A DNA stretch of 7,806 nt from positions 1-7,806 of the forward strand of contig JAJFMS010000122.1 in NCBI GenBank assembly GCA_020696885.1, written 5' to 3'. The position numbers and the translations under genes were made by a program. Positions 1 through 5,830 of this stretch are shown here, in pieces. Source of the stretch: Armatimonadota bacterium (GTDB lineage: Bacteria > Armatimonadota > SYMT01). The notes under the pieces are model-generated. The model was not told where the DNA came from, made no database searches, and was given only the letters and a program-made list of their open reading frames with translations. Numbering within the stretch: the first letter of the stretch is position 1; the number at the start of each line of letters is the position of its first letter.

Positions 1-35
1 GCCTTCACCACCACCGAGTAGATGCTGCGCACTTC
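1..35 (-). other. In-frame, coding-like continuation past the amber codon
   Basis: Reading on in the same frame after TAG 36-38 gives EVRSIYSVVVK to the window edge, with no further stop. Ten of these eleven codons end in G or C, as in the gene itself. From memory, C-terminal domains of this type carry a tyrosine shortly after an SPxxDAN-like stretch and then an aromatic/SVVV-like strand. That places the amber at a Tyr codon, one base change away from TAC or TAT. The segment may therefore be the displaced C-terminus of the same protein. The alternative is chance, since 11 codons is short and the real gene may simply end at the TAG. Confidence 0.55.
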
Positions 36-3000
36 CTAGTTCGCGTCATTCACCGGCGAGTTGGTCTTGTACCCGTAGTAGGCCGGGGACTGGTTCAGGT
101 TGTTCGCGGCCGAGGTCCAGCAGGAGAGGACGTTGGACGCGCTTCCCTTGATCATGTAGCCGTCGCCGCCCAGCACCCCGAGCGTTCCGTAACCGGAAGG
201 CGCCGTGCTCTGGGCCGACAGGTCGTCCACGTAGAAGTCCAGCACCACCACGCCGGCCGTATTCGTGAACCGGAACTCGGCGTGATCGCTGTTGACCAGG
301 TCCTTGAACGTGTGTCCCTTCCCGGAGCCACCGCGGTAACCGGTGGAGGAGCCGGTGCCGTAGGTGTTGTCCACCACCGCCAGGCTCTGGACAAACGTCG
401 CTTTGACGTCGCCGTTCGCCAGCTTCTCGGCGGTCATGAAGCCCGCGACCGTCCCGTTCGAGGCGGTCATCACCAGGGCCGGCACCACCGACTTGCTCAG
501 CGTGACGCTGGCGCCGGGGGCCAGGGTAGCAACCGTGCCGACTACGAAGTCGTCCGCCGTATAGCCCGGCGTCGCGTTGTCGTCGGTCACCGTTACGTCC
601 GTCACCTGCACCGCGCCGGTGTTCGTCACCTTGTAGGTGTAGGTGATCGGCTCACCCGGGGCGGCCGTGGTCTTGCTGGCGGTCTTCACCAGCGAGATCC
701 GCGGCGTGGCCACCAGCCCGGCGTCCACCGTGCGCACGTCCTTCACCGAGGAAGAGATGGTCACGGAGGAGGTAAGACCGGTGCTCACCGAGGCATCGCT
801 GTCGAGCTCATCGTTCGACCCCTGGTCAGCGGCGGTGAAGCCGTCGTAGCCAGCCACCGCGAAGAACTTCACGGTGTACGTCCCAGCGGACAGGCCGCTG
901 AACAGGTAGGCGCCAGCCGAGTCGGTCACCGTAGTCTTGATCGCCACTCCGTTGCTGACGAGGTCCACGCGAACGCCACCCACGCCCGGTTCGCCGGAGT
1001 CCTGGATCCCGTTGCGGTTCGTATCGAACCACACCCGATCACCGATGGAGCCCGAGACCGGCGGCACCGCGTAACCGAAGTCCACGTCGCGCTTGTTCTC
1101 ACCGGCGCCAATGTTAAAGCTCGCCTTGCTCGCGGTGGTCACCCCATCCAGGTCGTAGGTCTGGGTGAGCGCGGAAGGCACGTTCGACACGGCCACCGAG
1201 TAGCCGCCCGGCTGCAGGTTGCTGAACAGGTAGAGCCCGCCTGCGTCCGTGGTCGTCGTCGCCACGGTGGCGCCGGTGCTGTCCAGGAGCTTCACGGCCA
1301 CACCGGAGATACCGGTCTCGCCGCTGTCCTGAACCCCGTCGCGGTCTACGTCCAGCCACACCCGGTCCCCAACGGAGCCGAGGTTGCCGTAGCCGAAGTC
1401 CACATCCCTGCGGTCCTCACCGCCGGCCAGGGTGAAGCTCGCCTCATTCGCCGAGGACACGCCGTCCAGATCGTAGGTCTGCACCGTGCCGGCCGGAACG
1501 CCGGAGACGGTCACGGAGTAGCTGGCCGGTAGGAGACCGCTGAACAGGTAGAGGCCGTCCGCATCCGTCGTGGTTGTCGCCACCGTGGCGCCGGCGCTAT
1601 CGAGCAGCTTCACGGTGACGCCGCTGATCCCGGCTTCGCCGCTGTCCTGCGCGCCGTTCAGGTTCGCATCCAGCCACACCCGGTCGCCCACGGAGCCGAG
1701 GCTACCGTAGCCGAAGTCTACGTCCGTCCGGTTCTGGCCACCAGCCAGCGTGGCTGCTGCCACGTTAGCCGAGCCGGTGCCGTCCAGGTCGTAGGTCTGC
1801 ACCACGTCATCAGGGAGGTTGGAGACCTGCACAGAATAGCTGCCCGGCTTCAGGCTGCCGAACAGGTAGAGGCCCTCGTCATCCGTCGTCGTCGTAGCGA
1901 TCACGGCGCCGTTGCTGTCGAGGAGCTCCACCGTAACGCCGTCGATCCCGAACTCGCCGGTATCCTGTGCGCCGTTGAGGTTGGTATCCAGCCAGACCCG
2001 GTCACCGATCGAGCCCAGCAGGCCATAGCCGAAGTCCACGTCTGTCCGGTTCTGCCCTGCGGCCAGGGTGGCAGCCGCGGTGTTGGCGGACGCCACGCCG
2101 TCCAGGTCGTAGGACTGGGTCAGGCCGCTCGGCAGGTTGGAAACCGTCACGGAGTAGCTGCCCGGCTGGAGGTTGCTGAACAGGTAAAGGCCGCTCGCGT
2201 CCGTCGTCGTCGTGGCGACGGTCGCACCGGCGCTGTCGAGCAGCTTCACGGTGACGCTGGCGATCCCGGTCTCGCCGCTGTCCTGCGCGCCGTTGAGGTT
2301 CGCGTCCAGCCACACCCGGTCCCCGACCGAAGCCAGCGAACCGTAACCGAAGTCCACATCCCGCTTGGCCGCGCCGGAAGCCAGGCTGAAGCTGGCCTTA
2401 TTGGCGGTGCCGATACCATCCAGGTCGAACGTCTGCGTCAGGCCGCTGGGCAGCCCTGACACTTCGACGCTGTAACTGCCTGCCGCCAGGTTGGAGAAGA
2501 GGTAGAGGCCGCTCGCGTCCGTGCTAGTAGTATTGAGCACGGTGCCGCCGCTGTTCAACAGCTTCACGGTGACGCCGGAGAGGCCGGTCTCGCCGCTGTC
2601 CTGCGCGCCGTTGAGGTTCGCATCCAGCCACACCCGGTCGCCCACCGACGCCAGCGTCACGGCGCCTACCCGGTAACCGAAGTCATAGGTCAGGTCCACC
2701 TGCCCGCGCTGCAGAGCTCCGGACGCCGTGTTCGGCGTCCCCAGACCGTCCAGATCGTACGTCTGGCTCAGCACCTGCGAATAGGTGAGCGGGTTCACGG
2801 TTACTGTGTAGTAGCCGGCACCGAGGTTCGCGAAGGTGTACTTGCCGCTCGCGTTCGTGGTTGCCGTCGCCCGGTAGTCGGTGGCGCCGTCGCCGTTCAG
2901 GTCGCCAGTCAGGACCACGCCCAGCGACGCGATACCCAACTCACCGGTGTCTTGCACGGCGTTCCCGTTCACGTCCAGCCACACCGTGTCGCCCAGGGAC

Positions 3001-5471
3001 GCATCACCCCGGTAACCGAAGTCTTCCACCAGCACCGACCGCGACGTCACCGTCGCATCCGGCACGCCGTCCCGCGTGTTATTGATAAAGTCCAGCACGG
3101 CGCCTTTGCTCGGCGGCGTCGCCGCGGACGGGTCCGCCGTCAGCGACATCCCCAGCGGCAGCGTGTTCGTGTCCACCGCCACGCAATACCGCCCCGGCGG
3201 CAAGTTCGGGAACAGGTACGCCCCATTCAGGTCCGTGGTGGTGTACATCTGCTGCTCGAACACCCCGTCCACGTCCATGTCCACGCTCAGCACCATCCGG
3301 ATCCCGCCCAGCCCCGGCTCCGTCGCGCCCTTCAGCTTGTTGCCGTTCAGGTCGCTCCACACCAGGTCCCCAATCGTTACCGGCGGCAGCGTCACCCCCG
3401 GTGCCCGGTAACCGAAGTCGTTCGCCAGGTCGCTCCCGTTCGTCTCCAGGATGTCCGCGTTCGACTGGTGGTCCAACACCCCGTCCCGGTCGAACGTCTG
3501 CACCAGGTTCCCCGGCGGCGTCACTTCCACCCGGTACGCCGTCCCCGGCGTCACCGGCGGGTTGAAGAACAGGTACATCCCCTGCCCGTCCGTGCTCGTC
3601 GTCGCCACCACGCTGCCGCTGCTCAGGTCCCGCAGGCTCACCGTCACGCCCGCGATCCCCAGCTCGTTGGCGTTCTGCACCCCGTCGCCGCTCAGGTCGT
3701 ACCACACCCGGTCGCCAATCGACGGGGCCCCCGGCAGCCGGTAGCCGAAATCATACGTCAGCACGTTCGCGTTCACCACCGACCGGAACAGCACGTTCCC
3801 CGTGGTGGCCACGCGGCCCTGCAGCGGACCGCCCGCCAGGAAGTTGGAGGAGTCCACTTCCACCGAGTAGTCACCGACGTCCACATTAAACTGGTAGTAA
3901 CCGGTGCTGCTGGTGATGGCGCTCTGCAGGATGAACCCGCTGTCGTCCAGCAGGTTCACCTTCACCCCGCCGATCCCCGGCTCGCCCGGGTCCTGCACGC
4001 CGTAGGTGCCGTTCAGGTCCGCGAACACCGTGTCGCCCACGATATACGGCAGCAGCGGCTGGCGCGGGAACCCGTTGATGTCCACGCCCAGGATGTCGTG
4101 CTCGAACCGGAACGCGTTCAGGTTCGTCATGTCCATCCCCGCGATGTGCACCTGGTAGATGCCCGAGGAGAGGGTCTCCGTGCCCGCCGGGTAATCCGCG
4201 TAGGCCAGGTTGTTCTTGATGTCCGCCCGGGTCTCGATCCGGAAGTGCTCCCACTCCTGGTTGCCGGACGGGTTCGCGTTGGCGTACCGCATGCCGGACG
4301 GATCGGTCACGTCGTAGATGATGCTCGGGCCGCGCCGGAACAGGTCCCGGTCGATGTCGTCCGGCGGGTTCCCGCTGGTGCCCGCGAAGCCGGCCGCGAT
4401 CCCTTCGCCCACCGTGCCGGCCTGCGCCCACAGCGGCAGCTCGGCGACCGTGTTGGGGGTGGTCGGGTCATCCGTGTCCCGCACCGCGGCGGAGAGCTGG
4501 GAGCCGTAGTCCAGGTCGCCGTCCCACATGTCGAAGCCGGACACGTGCTCCGGGCGCTCCGGGTCGTAGTAGAGGGCGCTGGGCACGTACACGTAAAAGT
4601 CCCAGTTGCCGTCGTAGTTGGTCGGCGTCAGGGAGGGGTAGGCCGGGTAGACCAGGGGGAGGTCCGCATCGCCGCTGAGGGAAGCGATGATGTTGAAGGA
4701 GTTCTGGGGCTGGAGCCGCACGCTGCCGGTGGTGCGGATCTTGTAGCAGTTGAGAGTGCCCGCGGCGGCGGTGGGCATGGTGCAGCGGAGGAAGAAGAAC
4801 TTGGCGCCGCTGGGAGAAGCCGGGGAGCCGGTGATGTTGATCGGGTTCCCGCCGATCAGCAGGTCGGTCCAGCCGTTGTCGGCCATCTGGGCGCTGGTCC
4901 AGTGCCCGCCGGGAAACGGCACGTCGCCCCCGGCCGGGTTGGGCCCGTCGCCTTCGGGATCCAGGAAGAGATCGAACTCGGCCTGACCGGCGCCCTGGTC
5001 CCAGGTGCCGCTCACGTCGCCGTCGAAGAGGGCCACCGACAACGAGGTGTCGCCCGGGGCGGCGGCGAGCTTGATGTTGATCTCGTTGTTGAGGGTGGAA
5101 GTGCCCTGGCTGCCGGCGAGGACCATGAACTTGGCGTCGTTGGTCTTGCCGGTAGGGAAGTAGACAAAACCACCGGTACTGGTGGCAATGGATTGGGTCA
5201 CGCCCGGCTTGCGGACCGAGGCGGCCGCGGGTACGCGGCGGGAGACTGCGGCGCCAGCCTGTTCGGCGGCGGCGGCATCAGCCTGCCAGCGGTTAAAAAG
5301 CTCACTACGGGTGGCGGAGAGGAATACTCCGTCGTCCGTGTTGCTCCCGTAGTAGGGAGTGGTGGAGGCCTTCGCCTTACCCGCGACGCCGCTCACGGCC
5401 TGCGCGGAGGACATCAGGCCAAGGACCAGGAGGGCCAGGAGCCAGGAACACAGTTTCCCCATACGGCTCAT
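36..5471 (-). CDS. Large secreted SdrD B-like repeat protein with DUF11-like and C-terminal beta domains (possibly truncated by an amber codon)
   Basis: This 1811-residue exported, probably surface-associated protein starts with a Sec signal peptide (residues 1-25, ending SSAQA). Residues 26-475 are unrecognised, rich in Gly, Asp and aromatics, and look beta-structured. Ten SdrD B-like domains follow, each opening with a (I/V)GDxVWxDxNxNGxQDxGE motif. Their motif positions are near residues 478, 585, 700, 826, 943, 1049, 1155, 1261, 1367 and 1476. The D-x-N-x-N-G-x-x-D-x-G-E loop resembles an EF-hand, so calcium binding and a rigid stalk are likely. A DUF11-like domain (about 1591-1665, from RISLVKTASKT) and a Gly-rich C-terminal domain (about 1668 onward) complete it. 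No sortase motif or other anchor is visible. ATG at 5471 is preferred over the one at 5462 because an SD-like AAGTGAG lies 6 nt upstream of it. The frame ends at TAG 36-38, yet coding-like sequence continues beyond. Secretion and repeat family are well supported; ligand and role are unknown. Confidence 0.92.
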   Translation of the reverse strand: MSRMGKLCSWLLALLVLGLMSSAQAVSGVAGKAKASTTPYYGSNTDDGVFLSATRSELFNRWQADAAAAEQAGAAVSRRVPAAASVRKPGVTQSIATSTGGFVYFPTGKTNDAKFMVLAGSQGTSTLNNEINIKLAAAPGDTSLSVALFDGDVSGTWDQGAGQAEFDLFLDPEGDGPNPAGGDVPFPGGHWTSAQMADNGWTDLLIGGNPINITGSPASPSGAKFFFLRCTMPTAAAGTLNCYKIRTTGSVRLQPQNSFNIIASLSGDADLPLVYPAYPSLTPTNYDGNWDFYVYVPSALYYDPERPEHVSGFDMWDGDLDYGSQLSAAVRDTDDPTTPNTVAELPLWAQAGTVGEGIAAGFAGTSGNPPDDIDRDLFRRGPSIIYDVTDPSGMRYANANPSGNQEWEHFRIETRADIKNNLAYADYPAGTETLSSGIYQVHIAGMDMTNLNAFRFEHDILGVDINGFPRQPLLPYIVGDTVFADLNGTYGVQDPGEPGIGGVKVNLLDDSGFILQSAITSSTGYYQFNVDVGDYSVEVDSSNFLAGGPLQGRVATTGNVLFRSVVNANVLTYDFGYRLPGAPSIGDRVWYDLSGDGVQNANELGIAGVTVSLRDLSSGSVVATTSTDGQGMYLFFNPPVTPGTAYRVEVTPPGNLVQTFDRDGVLDHQSNADILETNGSDLANDFGYRAPGVTLPPVTIGDLVWSDLNGNKLKGATEPGLGGIRMVLSVDMDVDGVFEQQMYTTTDLNGAYLFPNLPPGRYCVAVDTNTLPLGMSLTADPSAATPPSKGAVLDFINNTRDGVPDATVTSRSVLVEDFGYRGDASLGDTVWLDVNGNAVQDTGELGIASLGVVLTGDLNGDGATDYRATATTNASGKYTFANLGAGYYTVTVNPLTYSQVLSQTYDLDGLGTPNTASGALQRGQVDLTYDFGYRVGAVTLASVGDRVWLDANLNGAQDSGETGLSGVTVKLLNSGGTVLNTTSTDASGLYLFSNLAAGSYSVEVSGLPSGLTQTFDLDGIGTANKASFSLASGAAKRDVDFGYGSLASVGDRVWLDANLNGAQDSGETGIASVTVKLLDSAGATVATTTTDASGLYLFSNLQPGSYSVTVSNLPSGLTQSYDLDGVASANTAAATLAAGQNRTDVDFGYGLLGSIGDRVWLDTNLNGAQDTGEFGIDGVTVELLDSNGAVIATTTTDDEGLYLFGSLKPGSYSVQVSNLPDDVVQTYDLDGTGSANVAAATLAGGQNRTDVDFGYGSLGSVGDRVWLDANLNGAQDSGEAGISGVTVKLLDSAGATVATTTTDADGLYLFSGLLPASYSVTVSGVPAGTVQTYDLDGVSSANEASFTLAGGEDRRDVDFGYGNLGSVGDRVWLDVDRDGVQDSGETGISGVAVKLLDSTGATVATTTTDAGGLYLFSNLQPGGYSVAVSNVPSALTQTYDLDGVTTASKASFNIGAGENKRDVDFGYAVPPVSGSIGDRVWFDTNRNGIQDSGEPGVGGVRVDLVSNGVAIKTTVTDSAGAYLFSGLSAGTYTVKFFAVAGYDGFTAADQGSNDELDSDASVSTGLTSSVTISSSVKDVRTVDAGLVATPRISLVKTASKTTAAPGEPITYTYKVTNTGAVQVTDVTVTDDNATPGYTADDFVVGTVATLAPGASVTLSKSVVPALVMTASNGTVAGFMTAEKLANGDVKATFVQSLAVVDNTYGTGSSTGYRGGSGKGHTFKDLVNSDHAEFRFTNTAGVVVLDFYVDDLSAQSTAPSGYGTLGVLGGDGYMIKGSASNVLSCWTSAANNLNQSPAYYGYKTNSPVNDAN
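1056..2648 (-). repeat. Tandem 318-bp coding repeats (SdrD B-like units 5 to 9)
   Basis: The valine or isoleucine of the GD motif has its codon's first base at 2645, 2327, 2009, 1691 and 1373, exactly 318 bp (106 codons) apart each time. The next unit begins at 1046, 327 bp on, because a short VPPVSG-type linker is inserted. Within units the same blocks recur almost unchanged, such as DANLNGAQDSGE, the TVATTTTD strand, LYLFSNL and DVDFGYG. Similarity extends to synonymous bases: the stretches at about 2595-2640, 2274-2320 and 1640-1680 differ at only a few bases. This points to recent tandem duplication or gene conversion. The four preceding units (1-4) are diverged and have spacings of 107 to 126 codons. 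Confidence 0.9.
2649..4043 (-). repeat. Diverged SdrD B-like units 1 to 4
   Basis: Four older-looking units open near 4040, 3719, 3374 and 2996. Their calcium-loop motifs are degenerate: DLNGTYGVQDPGE has an inserted residue, DLSGDGVQNANE ends atypically, and DLNGNKLKGATE has lost the usual Q-D-x-G-E. Units 3 and 4 also carry an extra acidic loop just after the first strand (DMDVDG, DLNGDG), which lengthens them to about 126 and 117 codons. They probably fold like the later units but may bind calcium differently. The family call rests on the repeated GDxVW opening and the LYLF/YLFPNL-type strand. Confidence 0.8.
5397..5471 (-). other. Sec signal peptide of the large repeat protein
   Basis: Residues 1-25 show a short basic n-region (MSRMGK), a hydrophobic core (LCSWLLALLVLGLM) and a small-residue c-region ending AQA, a signal peptidase I type site. 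The cysteine at residue 8 lies before the hydrophobic core rather than in a lipobox, so a lipoprotein is unlikely. A start at the second ATG (residue 4) would leave the signal peptide functional. Confidence 0.85.
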
Positions 5472-5473
5472 GA

Positions 5474-5579
5474 GGATCTCACTTTCTGCGACGGCGATCC
5501 GATTGTGCCCTTTGAGGGCGATGGTCGCCTTGGTTGATTGAGCGAGACCCGTCCCCCATCTCGGCTGGCGTCAAACGCC
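5474..5579 (-). promoter_or_regulatory. Structured 5' leader: series of short hairpins before the large gene
   Basis: In the transcript direction four compact stems follow one another. They are GGCGT-TTG-ACGCC (5567-5579), AGC(C)GAGA paired with TCTCGCT around a G-rich loop (5541-5566), GGCGA-CCA-TCGCC (5517-5529) and GCCCT-CAA-AGGGC (5507-5519). A possible fifth, GGATC/GATCC (5474-5500), encloses the SD-like sequence. The third and fourth share bases 5517-5519 and cannot both form fully. The GGCGA arm can alternatively pair with a second TCGCC at 5493-5497, next to the ribosome binding site. This could be a translational switch, but it matches no riboswitch class I can recognise. Short stems are also expected by chance in GC-rich DNA. 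Confidence 0.35.
5478..5485 (-). promoter_or_regulatory. Probable ribosome binding site of the large repeat gene
   Basis: AAAGTGAG reads toward the ATG at 5471 with 6 nt between. It matches the Shine-Dalgarno consensus only partly (AAGTGAG against AAGGAGG), so it is a modest site. It supports the first ATG over the second ATG three codons later. It lies in the loop and 3' arm of a possible GGATC/GATCC hairpin (5474-5500). Confidence 0.5.
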
Positions 5580-5624
5580 TATTTGGGTGACGACGGACCT
5601 CTACTTTGGTTGGATACCATTTCG

Positions 5625-5645
5625 GACCACGGAAATCAAGTGGTC
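5625..5645 (-). repeat. Short inverted repeat in the intergenic region
   Basis: GACCAC and GTGGTC form perfect 6-bp arms around a 9-nt loop, TTGATTTCC, which contains the -35 box of the second weak promoter candidate. No T tract follows, so it is not a typical terminator. It could be a small operator or chance. Confidence 0.3.
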
Positions 5646-5700
5646 GAGGCCTAAACTCTTGCAAGTAATTCGGATGATGTCGACCGGTCGGGTTCGGCAG

Positions 5701-5764
5701 GTTGATAAATCGATTTATCACACCGGGGCAATGGCTATTACCTGTGATAAATCGAATAATCAAC
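5701..5764. promoter_or_regulatory. Paired near-palindromic operator-like sites
   Basis: Positions 5703-5720 form a perfect 18-bp palindrome, TGATAAATCGATTTATCA. A second copy at 5745-5762, TGATAAATCGAATAATCA, matches 16 of 18 bases. The centres are 42 bp apart, about four helical turns, so bound proteins would sit on one face of the DNA. Including flanks, 5701-5722 and 5743-5764 are inverted repeats matching at 20 of 22 bases around a 20-bp spacer. The AAATCGATTT core with a central CpG is compatible with a LacI-type operator, but other dimeric repressors are equally possible. The AT-rich pair stands out in GC-rich DNA and lies about 230-290 bp upstream of the large gene. Confidence 0.6.
5735..5763 (-). 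promoter_or_regulatory. Candidate sigma-70-like promoter overlapping an operator-like site
   Basis: TTGATT (5758-5763, four of six consensus bases) is followed after exactly 17 bp by TAATAG (5735-5740, three of six). The upstream palindromic site fills the -35 box and most of the spacer, and the second site lies just downstream of the expected start point near 5728. That arrangement would suit repression. The large gene would then have a leader of about 255 nt. The -10 box is poor. A second weak candidate, TTGATT (5634-5639), 17 bp, TATCCA (5611-5616), lies nearer the gene. Confidence 0.3.
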
Positions 5765-5830
5765 ACTCGACTACTAATCCGGGCTGTAGACGTGTGGTAG
5801 CCAGCTCATAACTACGGGCAGTGGCCGTAC

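Larger units (their letters stand above)
5472..5830. other. 359-bp intergenic region between two co-directional genes
   Basis: No convincing gene is present on either strand. Going from the ATPase stop toward the large gene it holds about 65 bp with no recognised signal, the paired palindromes and weak promoter (5701-5764), a separate 10-bp palindrome CGACCGGTCG (5681-5690), an inverted repeat (5625-5645), and the hairpin leader and ribosome binding site (5474-5579). I see no GC-rich hairpin with a T run after the ATPase gene, so its transcription end is unexplained. The codons of open frames here lack the strong G/C third-position bias of the real genes. Confidence 0.7.

Noticed and set aside
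282..1532. A 416-codon plus-strand open frame opposite the repeat array.
   Set aside because: Its pseudo-repeats simply mirror the minus-strand SdrD B-like units, and its Arg/His/Gly-rich composition is that of a shadow frame.
2952..5537. An 861-codon open frame on the plus strand antisense to the large gene.
   Set aside because: It is a shadow of the GC-rich minus-strand gene: His/Arg/Val/Pro-rich low-complexity protein, no domains, and it runs into the intergenic region. The minus frame has a signal peptide and recognisable domains.
5472..5600. Known riboswitch classes (cyclic di-GMP-I, fluoride) for the leader.
   Set aside because: The GCAAACC and CAAAGCC elements of cyclic di-GMP-I are absent. 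GGCGA and GCCCT-CAA-AGGGC resemble parts of a fluoride aptamer, but the order and joining segments do not match.
5701..5764. Transposon ends or a CRISPR fragment at the inverted repeats.
   Set aside because: Only 20 bp separate the arms, there is no transposase or target duplication, and two copies cannot be called an array.
5479..5766. A minus-strand leader frame (95 codons from GTG 5766, or 26 from ATG 5559) ending 7 nt before the large gene, with RRRRK before its stop.
   Set aside because: The long version starts inside the putative -35 box and spans the palindromes, and the short one has no Shine-Dalgarno sequence. Translational coupling is conceivable but unsupported.
5587..5811. A 74-codon plus-strand frame wholly inside the intergenic region.
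   Set aside because: It has a GTG start without a ribosome binding site, no strong G/C third-position bias, and runs across both palindromes. No recognisable protein feature.
5765..5830. A rho-independent terminator after the ATPase gene.
   Set aside because: Only weak 4-bp pairings (GGCT/AGCC) are present, and no T run follows on the minus strand.
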